A DNA stretch of 64,000 nucleotides from assembly GCF_019059575.1 (NCBI RefSeq), contig NW_024881595.1:124001-188000 (forward strand), in the 5' to 3' direction. Both the position numbers and the translations under genes were made by a program. Numbering within the stretch: the stretch's first letter is position 1; the number at the start of each line of letters is the position of its first letter. Below, in pieces: positions 53,801 through 61,472 of this stretch. This stretch comes from Amphibalanus amphitrite (taxonomy: Eukaryota > Arthropoda > Thecostraca > Balanomorpha > Balanidae). Below the pieces are notes generated by a model, which ran no database searches, was not told where the DNA came from, and worked only from the letters and a program-made list of their open reading frames with translations.

Positions 53801-55368
53801 AAAGTAAGGTCGCATATAGTATGCCTAAAACTATCAGCATGTAATAGTGAACTAGAAATAGCACCGTGCGTTATTCATAGGCTTACCCAAGGTAATCTTA
53901 CTTTGAAGTTGATCTAACCTGTTGACGCCACAATGCCTTTTCAATGCATAAAAACTATACATAAGTATGGTAAGGTGTCATAAAATTAACTGCAAGCATT
54001 GCAGTATTACAATAATCCGCTGTTATGTACCTAGCTTATCTGTTATCTGACTAATACAGAGTATTAGACGCTTTTACTCATGGTGTCTGAATAAATGTAA
54101 AGACGTTTTGTGTTTAACATGTGTTATCCGGTGGCTTGCTTTAACTTCACCGTTATGCTTATCTCTCGCTATCAAATCGGCAGCAACATGAATAAGTGCA
54201 AAAACAACACCCGAAGCAAGCGACCCAAATCAAGAAGAGTTTAGCCGTCCTCTTGCAAAAGCCAATATCCCTTAATATTTTTCAGCGGCTTTATTATTAA
54301 AAGTTCGGTATTATTAATCCAAATAATTTCTTAAGTTGTTTTGTATCGTTTAGAAATCTGAGTTTTTTATTCAATCATATCATTATCTGCTTATAGATTC
54401 AAGAATTTACATCAGATACAACGGAGGCAGGACACGCTATAACATACCTATATCGATTGGCGAAGCGCACGAAAGTGAATACGTCTTCCTGATTTATCAT
54501 ACGCCAGGAATGTTTATTAACTCCACCCCTAGCCATAATGAATCTAAGCGTCCGGCACCTCCTCTGTCGAGCTCATGGACAGTTCAGTACCGATGACGCC
54601 AGCCGCGAACGTTAAACGCCCCTCCGTCGGTACCGTCCGGCCAGCACCGGTCAGGGTCGGGGGGACCGAATGGTCGGCGCTGGCCCGGCCGACAATGCGC
54701 AGGTCACCGACGAGCCGGCGACCGCCGCTCCCAGCGTGACCTCTGACGTGGCCGACAGTGACCTCTGACCTGGTCTGACGTCAGGGCGGGTGGGATTCTA
54801 TGGGGAGACGGCCGCGCCAGGGCTGAGCCCGGTAATGGTGCCCCGACAGGCAGTGCGCCGCGGCCGCCGACGGATCGAGTCTGACCTTCGCGCTGCAGTA
54901 ACTAACTGCAGTCTGCCATTAAGCCGGTTAGCTGTAGAGAGGCTTTTACGGCCGGCGGGCCGGTGTCGCCGGATCGTGACAAGGTATGGGCCGACTGAGG
55001 ATGGGGACAGTCACGTGTGCCATCGTGGCAACAGGCCCGGCCCGCTGAGCGGCGGCACTACCGGGTGGGGGAGCTGGCAAACTAAAATTGGATACACGGC
55101 CTTGAAATAAACCACACTGTTAAGCACCTACTTACGACCTGTTTGTTTAATAAATTTAATCTGTCGTGGGAAGTGGCTGATCGGTACTGTACTGATCGGA
55201 ATGTACTGACCTGAAGCGAGGTCTCCCGTCCGGCCGAAAGTTGGGGTTTAGCTCTCCACACACATCATTGTCCACTTCATCTTGTCCATCCACACCGTCC
55301 ACTTGTGGAGTCGCCGACCCTTCCACCTTCTCCGCGCCAGGGGACGTCTTCGGAGTACACCCGATCAT
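32676..55368 (-). CDS. NADK: NAD kinase (whole gene, alternatively spliced)
   Basis: ATP-NAD kinase, which phosphorylates NAD+ to NADP+. It was rebuilt from splice sites and homology to human cytosolic NADK. The longest form (first exon 51510-51859) is 1476 nt, 491 residues; human NADK is 446. Family hallmarks in order: [23 protein letters not shown], the nucleotide-binding GGDGT at residues 241-245 within [48 protein letters not shown] at 357-365, [23 protein letters not shown], and a C-terminal [13 protein letters not shown]. All exon phases agree. Unusual points: three candidate first exons, a duplicated 83-nt exon, and introns loaded with DNA transposons. No mitochondrial targeting peptide is obvious in the first exons. 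The gene is convergent with the PH/coiled-coil gene. Confidence 0.96.
32854..33648 (-). other. NADK: Last NADK intron
   Basis: AT-rich intron, no repeat recognised. Confidence 0.8.
33649..33731 (-). CDS. NADK: NADK tandem exon, version b (predicted mutually exclusive)
   Basis: The acceptor GTGCCGCAG precedes 33731 and the donor ATAG|GTCGGT follows 33649. The exon is 83 nt, phase 0 in and 2 out. It encodes [20 protein letters not shown] then QELRKGD. The shared core with version a is RNTAW-SFDG plus the EL-KGD end; about 11 of the 27 residues differ. The open frame, splice sites and core motif are intact, so it looks functional rather than decayed. The GTCGGT donor is weaker than that of version a. 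Confidence 0.9.
33732..33860 (-). other. NADK: Short intron between the tandem NADK exons
   Basis: A 129-nt spacer. On the + strand it holds three CAGCGGTCAG-type repeats between about 33749 and 33800 and two copies of GCTATTCACAGC at about 33798 and 33826. Such repeats could pair or bind splicing factors, but no function is shown. Confidence 0.5.
33861..33943 (-). CDS. NADK: NADK tandem exon, version a (predicted mutually exclusive)
   Basis: The acceptor CGGTCAG precedes 33943 and the donor ACAG|GTGTGA follows 33861. The exon is 83 nt, phase 0 in and 2 out. It encodes [20 protein letters not shown] then EELLKGD, aligned with human [20 protein letters not shown]. It is homologous to 33649-33731, which has the same length and phases. 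Using both would add 166 nt and shift the frame of the last exon. This version is the closer match to the human sequence at IM and WVSFDGR. Confidence 0.93.
33944..34467 (-). other. NADK: NADK intron before the tandem exons
   Basis: A 524-nt intron without a recognised element. Confidence 0.8.
34468..34625 (-). CDS. NADK: NADK exon (STPTGSTAY)
   Basis: The acceptor CTTCTGCCAG precedes 34625 and the donor AAG|GTCAGT follows 34468. The exon is 158 nt, phase 1 in and 0 out. It encodes [40 protein letters not shown] and [21 protein letters not shown] is the second signature of NAD kinases. The intron before it is 4.4 kb and full of transposons. Confidence 0.97.
35849..37059 (+). mobile_element. 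TTAA-family element with a further insertion
   Basis: TTAA at 35849-35852 and 37056-37059 flank CCCTCGCCG and CGGCGAGGG. Left hairpin GGGGGCGGGTGCCGCC at about 35870-35888; the right side has only a C-run (37005-37016). (AGGTC)n at about 36001-36017. A 173-bp insert lies at 36390-36562. No coding frame. Confidence 0.88.
36390..36562. mobile_element. Short inverted-repeat insert inside the TTAA-family copy
   Basis: Contains a perfect 26-base inverted repeat (36426-36451 and 36538-36563, beginning TATATAACTGCAATGAAA) and is flanked by a 12-base direct repeat ACTTGGGTCATT (36378-36389, 36563-36574). The direct repeat looks like a target duplication, longer than usual for a DNA transposon. Family unknown. 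Confidence 0.6.
37150..37632 (-). mobile_element. TTAA-family fragment
   Basis: The right part is the reverse complement of the left end of the 41988 copy (TCCGAAACTACTGGACGG block and the GGGGGCAAAAAATGCCCCC hairpin at about 37564-37586). The left part resembles the DR1-bearing segment of 49505-51361. Ends are decayed. It is preceded at 37133 by GCCGTTTTCACGACGG, the terminus of the 60042 element. Confidence 0.65.
37771..38465 (+). repeat. Dispersed 0.69-kb repeat, copy 1
   Basis: Starts TTAACCAGTA and GCCTTTTGGGGCGAC, and ends GCTTCGCTCGCT plus GTAAT. GGAGCGAGCGAG near the start and CGCTTCGCTCGCT near the end form inverted termini. Inside are two similar modules with TTCTCGAGATCTGGAA and the palindrome GCACGTGCGCACGTGC. 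It is highly similar to 41158-41847 in the same orientation. No coding frame; family not recognised. Confidence 0.85.
39072..39263 (-). CDS. NADK: NADK exon (LNEVVVDRG)
   Basis: The acceptor CTCCCCAG precedes 39263 and the donor GACG|GTAAGG follows 39072. The exon is 192 nt, phase 1 in and out. It encodes [12 protein letters not shown], then [20 protein letters not shown] and [17 protein letters not shown]. The NE pair in LNEVVVD is a conserved NAD-binding position of the family. It lacks the insertion human NADK has before QYQVLNE. Confidence 0.97.
39340..39440. repeat. NADK: Short GGTGGGGC/GCCCCACC repeat in NADK intron
   Basis: Contains GTTGGTGGGGC and three GCCCCACCA motifs in a palindromic arrangement. 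It looks like the remains of a small transposon. No boundaries can be set. Confidence 0.4.
39557..39659 (-). CDS. NADK: NADK exon (HLGSLGFL)
   Basis: The acceptor CTTTTTTCAG precedes 39659 and the donor GAGG|GTAAGT follows 39557. The exon is 103 nt, phase 0 in and 1 out. It encodes [19 protein letters not shown] then EQVDSVLE, nearly identical to vertebrate NADK. Confidence 0.97.
39895..40092 (-). CDS. NADK: NADK exon with GGDGT nucleotide-binding motif
   Basis: The acceptor TACACACAG precedes 40092 and the donor CAG|GTATTA follows 39895. The exon is 198 nt, phase 0 at both ends. It carries [16 protein letters not shown] and [25 protein letters not shown] is the defining NAD kinase motif; its Asp and Gly residues contact the phosphate donor and NAD. 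Confidence 0.98.
40372..40501 (-). CDS. NADK: NADK exon ([12 protein letters not shown])
   Basis: The acceptor TTCCCACAG precedes 40501 and the donor GAC|GTGAGT follows 40372. The exon is 130 nt, phase 2 in and 0 out. It encodes [20 protein letters not shown] and [20 protein letters not shown], the conserved start of the catalytic N-lobe (human [20 protein letters not shown]). Confidence 0.97.
41158..41847 (+). repeat. Dispersed 0.69-kb repeat, copy 2
   Basis: Same structure and orientation as 37771-38465. The two copies flank NADK exons 39072-40501. Its ends are slightly better preserved (CTCGCTTCGCTCGCTCCGTA at the right). Confidence 0.85.
41984..43226 (+). mobile_element. TTAA-family element
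   Basis: TTAA at 41984-41987 and 43223-43226 flank CCCGCGCCCTGGTGGGG and CCACCAGGTCGCGGG. The GGGGGGCTATTTTTTGCCCC hairpin is duplicated at the left (about 42036-42090); the matching right hairpin is at about 43182-43208. AGGTCA-type runs at 42360-42410 and 42525-42560. No coding frame. Confidence 0.88.
43554..44636 (-). other. Long repeat-rich open frame in NADK intron, unassigned
   Basis: A roughly 360-codon open frame without an ATG near its start. It holds three copies of a 30-bp unit (reading [10 protein letters not shown]) at about 44490-44600 and a 21-bp minisatellite (reading SGSVARD) at about 43840-44070. One segment ([13 protein letters not shown]) resembles [14 protein letters not shown] in the NADK alternative exon at 45613-45770, suggesting local exon duplication. 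I found no donor in the phase NADK needs. Repeat units that are multiples of three keep frames open, so it may be non-coding. Confidence 0.25.
43840..44070. repeat. 21-bp minisatellite
   Basis: Tandem units like CCGCTGTCCCTCGCCACTGAG with variants, about ten copies. The unit length keeps frames open on both strands. Confidence 0.85.
45613..45770 (-). CDS. NADK: NADK candidate alternative first exon, proximal
   Basis: The first ATG of the open frame is at 45770 ([18 protein letters not shown]); the frame is open back to about 45884 without another ATG. The exon ends NVSFR plus AG with the donor CGCAG|GTAACG in phase 2. It lies downstream of exon 48759-48842, so it must splice directly to exon 40372-40501, giving [13 protein letters not shown] and a 399-residue protein without the conserved RTRSL segment. 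Phase match and donor are the evidence. Confidence 0.5.
46666..46948 (-). other. Open frame with donor in NADK intron, phase does not fit
   Basis: ATG at 46948 opens [20 protein letters not shown], includes a proline run encoded by a G-tract, and reaches a good donor, GAAG|GTCAGT, in phase 1. NADK exons here need phase 2, so translation through this donor into NADK would be out of frame; a weaker donor (GTCGGT) 21 bases on would fit. It may be an untranslated first exon or chance. Confidence 0.2.
48759..48842 (-). CDS. NADK: NADK conserved N-terminal exon
   Basis: The acceptor TTTTCCAG precedes 48842 and the donor CAT|GTGAGT follows 48759. The exon is 84 nt, phase 2 in and 2 out. It encodes [19 protein letters not shown] then IMKNSAMV, matching the conserved RTRSLHGPCPVTTFGP segment of vertebrate NADK, a region known for regulatory phosphorylation in vertebrates. 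Because both ends are phase 2 it can be skipped without changing frame, which is what use of the 45613-45770 first exon would do. Confidence 0.93.
49501..51361 (-). mobile_element. TTAA-family element interrupted by a TA-type element
   Basis: TTAA at 49501-49504 is followed by CCCTCGCATGTG; the right end is CACATGCGAGGG at 51361, where the TTAA is lost. Hairpins at about 49520-49548 and 51297-51323 share the inner stem GGTC/GACC. It has the triple DR1 at 49662-49681 and (TGACC)n at about 51010-51034. Same subfamily as 8574-9466, inverted. The insert at 50008-50978 splits it. Confidence 0.88.
50006..50980. mobile_element. TA-type element with GGGTAG ends, nested
   Basis: Element 50008-50978 is flanked by TA on both sides (50006-50007, 50979-50980). 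Its termini GGGTAGCCTGGGGCAAGACG and the reverse complement of the right end agree at 21 of 24 positions. GGGGCAAAACGCCCC-like motifs recur at about 50205, 50565 and 50940. The empty site can be read in the sister copy near 8945-8970, which confirms a TA target. No coding frame; mariner-like or related is the likeliest class. Confidence 0.88.
51510..51859 (-). CDS. NADK: NADK candidate first exon, middle
   Basis: ATG at 51859 (context GCCACGATG) opens [15 protein letters not shown] and the exon ends EHLSL plus AG with the donor CAG|GTAGGT in phase 2 (350 nt). It joins exon 48759-48842 as SLR-RTRSL, giving the 491-residue form. The N-terminal extension is rich in Ser, Asn and Gly with several NG repeats and is probably disordered. 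A GC-rich region at about 52000-52480 upstream is a likely promoter. Confidence 0.65.
52000..52480 (-). promoter_or_regulatory. NADK: CpG-rich region upstream of NADK first exon 51510-51859
   Basis: GC-rich, CpG-dense DNA directly upstream of the exon with ATG at 51859. A promoter is inferred from position and composition only. Confidence 0.4.
52481..55210. other. Unassigned sequence between NADK candidate first exons
   Basis: AT-rich from 52900 to 54480, then GC-rich at about 54550-55080. A GC-rich + strand frame ([19 protein letters not shown]) begins near 54575 but is short and unsupported. No repeat recognised. Confidence 0.5.
55211..55368 (-). CDS. NADK: NADK candidate alternative first exon, distal
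   Basis: ATG at 55368 opens [10 protein letters not shown] and the exon ends GRPRFR with the donor CAG|GTCAGT in phase 2 (158 nt). It fits exon 48759-48842, giving FR-RTRSL, the same junction sequence as human NADK (EFRRTRSL). The resulting protein would be 427 residues. The N-terminus is acidic with no known domain. Support is phase, donor and junction match; no transcript is seen. Confidence 0.6.
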
Positions 55369-56076
55369 TTTCTGAAACTTGTTCTCACACTACACTCGAT
55401 GAGTCTGGGCCCGTTTTCTTGGCAGCGGACTTTAAATGGACGAAATTGAGCAGTGAGCACATCTGTCACTGCCAACGCTTGCGTCTGTCGTCCAAAGCTT
55501 GGTTTTCACGAAATCGTTTTTAAACGGGTCTTCGGTAGCCAGAAATCCTCTGAATCTGTGTCACAGTACCACAACGAGACGTGTGCTTGTCTCTGTGCGT
55601 CTCTGGTGAGGTCTCTGACACCACTGGCTGTTTGGCGAGCCGCAGCGCACCCGTGGAGCCCTGCCAGTGTTTGTTGACAGCCCCCATTCCCCCCTCCCAG
55701 GCCCCTGCTCACACCAGCCGCCAAACAGCTGCTATTTCTGCTCATTGGATACAGGTGATCAGGTCAACAGGTCACACAGACACACAGCTGGCACTGCAGC
55801 GCACAACAGGCAACAGGCTCTTTGTTTAGCAGCCTCAAGGACGAAGGCGCCAAGCTGGCAATTTATATCTGAAACGTGCGTCATGTTATGCGTTTAGCAT
55901 ACTATGTATGTACATCTTTTCCTATCAACATCGTAAATACCAATTTATTTTATAGGTGTCATCTTACTGCGCCATCGACAGAGTATGGCCGAGATGATTA
56001 TTGTAAATGTGTAATTTACTTCGGACTTCCTTTTGTGTTGTATCCTGGATCGACCTTGATGTTATTACCACGGTAA
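55369..56076. other. NADK: Upstream of NADK distal first exon
   Basis: Could contain the distal NADK promoter. No element recognised. Confidence 0.4.
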
Positions 56077-57268
56077 TTAACCCGCGCCGGGCCGGTGCTC
56101 CGAGATTCCGCGCCGGGCCGGGGGGAAGGGGGTGTCTGAACACCCTCCCCCTTCTAACTCGGCTCCTGGGCCACGTAGCGACACGCGGTAAGCGGCAATC
56201 GAAAGAAAGTCCAAAATAAGGACGAAAACATTTCGGTAATTTTTTGGGTCAAGTCAAAGGTCAGGTAACCAGAGGTCACCAAAGGTAAAATGTTGACTAT
56301 TTCAACATTTTGGAAACTGCCGACGGCTATCTCGGGAACCGATAGAGCTACAGCGCCGCGGAAAAGCGCATTCGATAGCCCTTTTACAGACCTCTCTGAA
56401 TAATGTTCTCAGATTTGACCTTAGGTCAACGGTTTAGCCTCCAGAGCCCAGAGGGCAAAAACAAAAAAAAAGCCGTTTTACGAAAAACGTTTTTTTCGGC
56501 AATAACTTTTGACTCAAAAGAGCCATGACATTACTTTTGCCAGCATCGTGTTCCTCTCGTCGAGACGCGTCGAATGAACTATATTTTGACCTTGAAAGGT
56601 CAACTTGAAAATTTGACCTCAGGTCAAGGTCATGACCTGACCGAAAAAGGTCATGTTGCATATCAGTCGATCCGCAACGTCGAGCTGAACACATCTAAGG
56701 CGTTTTCAGCGCTCTACCACGCCTCTATCAGAAGTTATTAGCGAAAAACTGTTAGATTCTGTTCGTGACCTGAGACGACCTCGGAGACATAACGAGGGGT
56801 CACAGTTAAGCCATTTTCCGGTTCAGTGTGTCAATTTTACCTACATCTAGATGTTTGAGAGTGTTTAGAATAGCGTTCGTGCAAAACAGACGCTTTTCAA
56901 TTTTCTCCTATTAACTTATATTGGAGAGGCCGCAAAAATTGACCTGACCTTAGGTCACCGATATCAAAATTCCGAGATATTCATTTTATAGTTAATATTG
57001 TTCTAATCAATCGCTGAAAGTTTCAAGGCAATCGATCAGTCGGTGTAGCTATGACGAGCATTCTTATTTGTCTAAGGTGAGGTCACTTGGCGTGACCTGG
57101 TGACCTGACCTAAGGCGACCTGGGTCTGAAATTTTCACAACATGTGCGGAAAAGATGCACGAACAGGTGTGCCAAAAACGGCGGCGCTCCTCGCCGCCGT
57201 TTTTGAGATATCTGCGAAAAACCACAGGGGGGTGTTCAAACACCCCCCTCCCGCCCGGCGCGGGTTAA
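56077..57268 (+). mobile_element. TTAA-family element
   Basis: TTAA at 56077-56080 and 57265-57268 flank CCCGCGCCGGGC and GCCCGGCGCGGG. Hairpins with the inner stem GTGT/ACAC at about 56120-56154 and 57230-57251. The interior is closely related to 61473-62607 and inverted relative to 21600-22695. No coding frame. Confidence 0.9.
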
Positions 57269-57278
57269 CCTCGCATAC

Positions 57279-58596
57279 GTACCTACCATGGGCGTCGAAA
57301 CCGGGGGGGACGGGGGGACGCGTCCCCCCCAGTCGAGGAAGCCGGGGGACGTCCCCCGCAAAAATATTCCCATGAATGATTTAAAAAGTGACCTACGACA
57401 TTGGTGTATTGTCGTTTTGGGATGAAATTGCGGATACCTACTCGTATACAAATTGAATCTGCGAATTGCTGACACTTGCTTACAGGGCTGCGGAGTAGAT
57501 GATTTTGGTAACTCCGACTCCGGCTTAAAAAAAAACGCTCGGAGTCCCCACTCCATCTCCGACCACGGCATCCCTCGGCCCGCATCGGAGTGAAAAAACA
57601 TGTGATGTGATGCTTTTGTCTCTTTGAACGTTTCTTGGCACATTAAAAGATAACATTGCCTACGAGGTGCAGCTCTGGACTGTCCGTCCCAGGTCCTCGA
57701 TAGGGAACCAAAGCTCCAGTTGTAGGGGCGACCATATCCAACAAGGGCTGAAGATCTGTCCCAAAGTCTCAGAGTGCAGTAGTACAACAGCTTGCAGAGA
57801 CCACACATTTTACATAGGATATTCGTAATAGTCAAGACCTTCAGCTCACTCTCAAACGGCCCTCTTCCCGTTCGAGGCCATCCGACAGCAGAAGGTCTCA
57901 CCATGGCCTTTGAACGCTTGATTCTTGAGGGTGAGAGGACCTCGTCCTGGTCTGAGAGAGCCCAGGAGGACGTAATGCTCAGTATGCCCCTATCATTGGT
58001 CTTACCATGACCCCTACAATCACCACGGCCAACAGAATCTCCAGCTCTTATTCGACCCATCCTCGGGGATGACGTTGACTCTGACTTCAGAGTTGAAGTC
58101 TGTTACGATTTTGGTGACTCCAACTCCGTATCCGACCAAAACCGTCGACTACGACTGAAGTCGACTCCGACCCCGCAGTCCTGCAGCTACACTGCGCAGA
58201 AGTTGGAAAAAAAGCTGTACCTATGGTTGACAGCGGGTTACAGAGGACCACACGATTTTTTAGAGGCAGGGCTGCTGGACTTGGTGACCAGACCCCAACT
58301 GTCCTGGTATCAAACTTATTACGCGGGATGCAAAATTTATGCGTTTTGGGACAGTTTTGCCAAGAGTTTTTGCCAATTTTCGCGGCGCTTCGTGCCGCCA
58401 AATCATGCACAGGTATAAAAGAGTGTGACTAATAACGCCTCCACGCGAGAACATAACATGTGTATTGTGTATGCGCTACAAGTATAGTGCATACATAGGC
58501 CTGAAATTGTACGGTAAACTAACTAACTTTTGGGTTTTTAGTCAGCCAATCCGTCCCCCCCAGTCAAAAATCCGTGGCGACGCCCCTGGTACCTAC
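57279..58596. mobile_element. hAT-like element with perfect 8-bp target duplication
   Basis: Element 57287-58588 begins CATGGGCGTCG and ends CGACGCCCCTG, flanked by GTACCTAC (57279-57286, 58589-58596). Subterminal GGGGGGGACGGGGGGACG and CCGTCCCCCC are complementary. Within it, CTGCGGAGTAG at about 57487 and GACTCCGACC-rich sequence at 58110-58190 may mark another small nested element. A long minus-strand open frame (57236-58060) shows no transposase motif I recognise. Confidence 0.88.
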
Positions 58597-58732
58597 TGAT
58601 GTGTGTTTCAGGTATACATAACCAATGATAGTATACCTATCATTGAAGTAAATACTACAAGTCGTGCGACTTTACCGGCGAGGCCTAAATCTATGCTACT
58701 GTAATAGCACAGACATACCTACTTACTTATAT

Positions 58733-58904
58733 GTACCAACCAGTGGCGGATCCAGAGAGGGGGCAAAATGGGCATTTGCCCCCCCCCCCCGAGCGGCATA
58801 ATTTTAACATTACGCCTATGGATGAGGCATGGAAAGAATCGATAAATTATTATGGTTTGCCCCCCCCTCCCAAACTCTGTGCTGGATCCGCCTCTGATAC
58901 CAAC
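58733..58904. mobile_element. hAT-like MITE
   Basis: Element 58741-58896 begins CAGTGGCGGATCCAGAG and ends CTGGATCCGCCTCTG, flanked by GTACCAAC / ATACCAAC (7 of 8). The inside has a C-run and a GCCCCCCC motif on either side of an AT-rich centre. The termini are typical of small hAT elements in many animals. Confidence 0.9.
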
Positions 58905-60041
58905 TTGTTTCGGATAAGATGATTTATGCAACTGGACTCTCTTCTTTGTTGTCAAGTAAGATACGTTTCCGACGGCATACCATTTTTGGAGATGGCTAGC
59001 AGATTCATAAGGATTTAGAAAATCCAGGCTTAGTAGAAAAGTGAAAACATACCTTAGCATAGTCCATAGTGTCCTGAAAAGCCATCCGACAAAAAGTCAA
59101 ACAAGTTTATGCAAAACGTTTCCGGATAAAAATGAAGCTCTTCCGGCGTGACATTGTTCGTTTTCTGTGGTTTTATACTAATCCTCTCAGGTTTCGAAAT
59201 GATTCAGGTGTTCCCTAATGGATAATGCATGCCAAGATGTGCTGCTAAGTTTGTGCTTCAAATACCAAAATACCCGAGAGTGCCTCAAACCCAGTTTTTT
59301 CACCGTAAACTTTAAATATGCAAAAAAATAGAGCAGTTTGCCTAGATCACGTGTCTGATAATGTGTTTTCCCATGTTTTTACCGCACGCTCTCGTTCGAG
59401 GAACCCCAGGAAGTCTATACATGTGTGTTAATAACCACTAGCTGAGAACTGTGCCGTTAATCCGTAAGTAATCGATTTAGGAGATGACTCAGCACGTGTA
59501 GGACTGCAGGGGCTCCTGGGTGGCCCGGGGATATTGGCCGTGACCTCCCTGCCGCAGACAGGCACAGGGTCGTGGAGGGACAGGGGTTGCAGTTGACCTG
59601 CCATGACCCGGCGACTGCCCCTCCCCTCCCAGACTCTGTGCGGCCTCCCGCCGGTGAAGGTCAGGGGCGATCGATCAGGGAGTAGACGCCGGTACAGCCG
59701 TGGCAGGTAATGATGTCGATAGTCGATACTGAGTAGCGCCTTTGAAAGTGTTCGGGTAACGTTTTTATGATAAAAATTACGAAGAAGTGATGACGTGTTT
59801 CACACAGATAAACGACATTGCGCGTATGGCCAATATTGCGCGATGAGTGAGAGCACATCGAATCGGGTCATTGTTGGAGCTTTGCTGGAAGCTTCTTACG
59901 ATGTCAGGTCATCTAAACAGCATTTTGTAGCCGGTCATGTTCGGTCGAAATAGCCGTTTTCTGTTGTCTGGTTTTGTTGTCTTGATTTCTAGCATATACC
60001 TATTTCTGCATTGCTAGCGAGATAATGTTTATACATAAAAG
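58905..60041. other. Unassigned sequence
   Basis: No gene or repeat recognised; a GC-rich patch lies at about 59505-59680. Confidence 0.5.
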
Positions 60042-60314
60042 CCGTTTTCACGACGGCCATCTGGTACACATTTGGTGCACATCTGGTGCAGATTAGGTGC
60101 AAATTTGGTCAAATTAGGTTCAGTGTGGCTCTTAGTAGCTATCAGCTAGGGTTGTACTAATTGCTTATATGGCTGCTTTGTCAAATTATCAGAGAGCATC
60201 ATCGATTAAAACACCGAAATAAATTCATAAAACAAAGATATTTGCTGTAAAAGAGATTATGTGCAGATTTGGTCAAATTAGGTACATGCGCCGGATAGCC
60301 CGTCGTGAAAACGG
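60042..60314. mobile_element. Small element with CCGTTTTCACGACGG ends
   Basis: Perfect 15-base inverted termini CCGTTTTCACGACGG (60042-60056) and its reverse complement (60300-60314). Subterminal TTTGGTCAAATTAGGT occurs near both ends. No target duplication is clear. The same terminus appears alone at about 37134. Confidence 0.75.
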
Positions 60315-60890
60315 TTATTAATTATCCGAGGAGATACATATATAGGGTTGCCTCGAGATTAAGTTGCTTTCCTTTCTGCAAACCTCTGTCTAAATGGAGC
60401 CCTGTTAATCAGCGTCATACCCCGACTTCCTCAGGCTGAGACTAGCATGAACCCTCTAAGGCCAATGTAGGAACTCCGGAGACCGACCCGACTCCTGAAC
60501 GCTCGCAGACCAATGCTGGATCCATTCGGGCTTGCATGGTGCTTCACGGGACCGGCCCAGAGCTCTATGAGCTGATTGACAAACAGTTGATAACGGCCGG
60601 TCAGAGGACCTTAAGTGGTGCTGGTGGGCTCTGATATCTGTTTGAAGCCCTTTCAAGGTGAATGATCCAGAGAAAAGGCCCCTGAAATTAGAGACCCTGC
60701 AAGCTGGACCCCCACAGACCTTTGAAGCGATCCCCAGCCCTGGCTTAAATGGCAGCATGTTTGTGATGCAGAAAAAAACGTACAATGGACGGCTTTATGC
60801 TGAACTCTGAGATGCATGCAAGGTGTAGACAGCTCAGACCCATGCCATAGACCTCGGTGAACTTCCTGAAGCGTAGCGTGGAGGGCGACA
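60315..60890. other. Unassigned sequence
   Basis: Nothing recognised; open frames are short. Confidence 0.5.
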
Positions 60891-60949
60891 CCTAGGTGCG
60901 ACGAGAGCGCCACCTTCGCATTTTATCAACTAACGTTGCCCGTCCGTCG

Positions 60950-61300
60950 CTCCTCACTGGACTGATCTGGGGAGAAATAGAATGCGTTCCGCTCCTCACC
61001 GGACTGCTCTGTGGAGAATGCGTCTCGCTCCTCACTGGACTGCTCTGTGGAGAATGCGTCTCGCCCCTCACTGGACTGCTCTGGGGAGAATGCGTCTCGC
61101 CCCTTACCGGACTGCTCTGAGGAGAATGCGTCTCGCTCCTCACTGAACTGCTCTGGGCTCTGGGGAGAAAGCGTCTCGCTTCTCAAGTTCTCACTGGACT
61201 GCTCTGCTGGGGAGAATGCGTCTCGCTCCTCACTGGACTGCTCTGGGGAGAATGCGTCTCGCTTCTCACTGGACTGCTCTGAGGACTGGGGAGAATACAT
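60950..61300. repeat. 36-bp minisatellite
   Basis: About nine units of about 36 bp containing CTCACTGGACTGCTCTG and GGAGAATGCGTCTCGC, with some 30-bp and 42-bp variants. Because the unit is a multiple of three, several frames stay open on both strands (for example repeats of RDAFSPEQSSEE on the minus strand); this is not good evidence of a gene. Confidence 0.9.
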
Positions 61301-61472
61301 TGCTCGGTAATGATGCCATTCTACACTTGCTTTGAACTTTTGAATAAGTGTGATTGTACCTATTTTGAATTGGCATTTACTGCTTTAAATAATCGGCAGT
61401 CCTCACACACAAGTCTTCTTGTCAAAAATGTCATAGATCGGAAAATTATAACAAACCCCGGGTTCTTTGCTT

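Noticed and set aside
54575-54740. Short GC-rich + strand frame starting MDSSVPMTP
   Set aside because: About 54 codons with no partner exon or motif; composition alone can explain it.
57236-58060. 274-codon minus-strand frame inside the hAT-like element as a transposase
   Set aside because: It runs over the element's G/C-rich terminus and into the neighbouring element, and shows no hAT dimerisation or catalytic motif I recognise.
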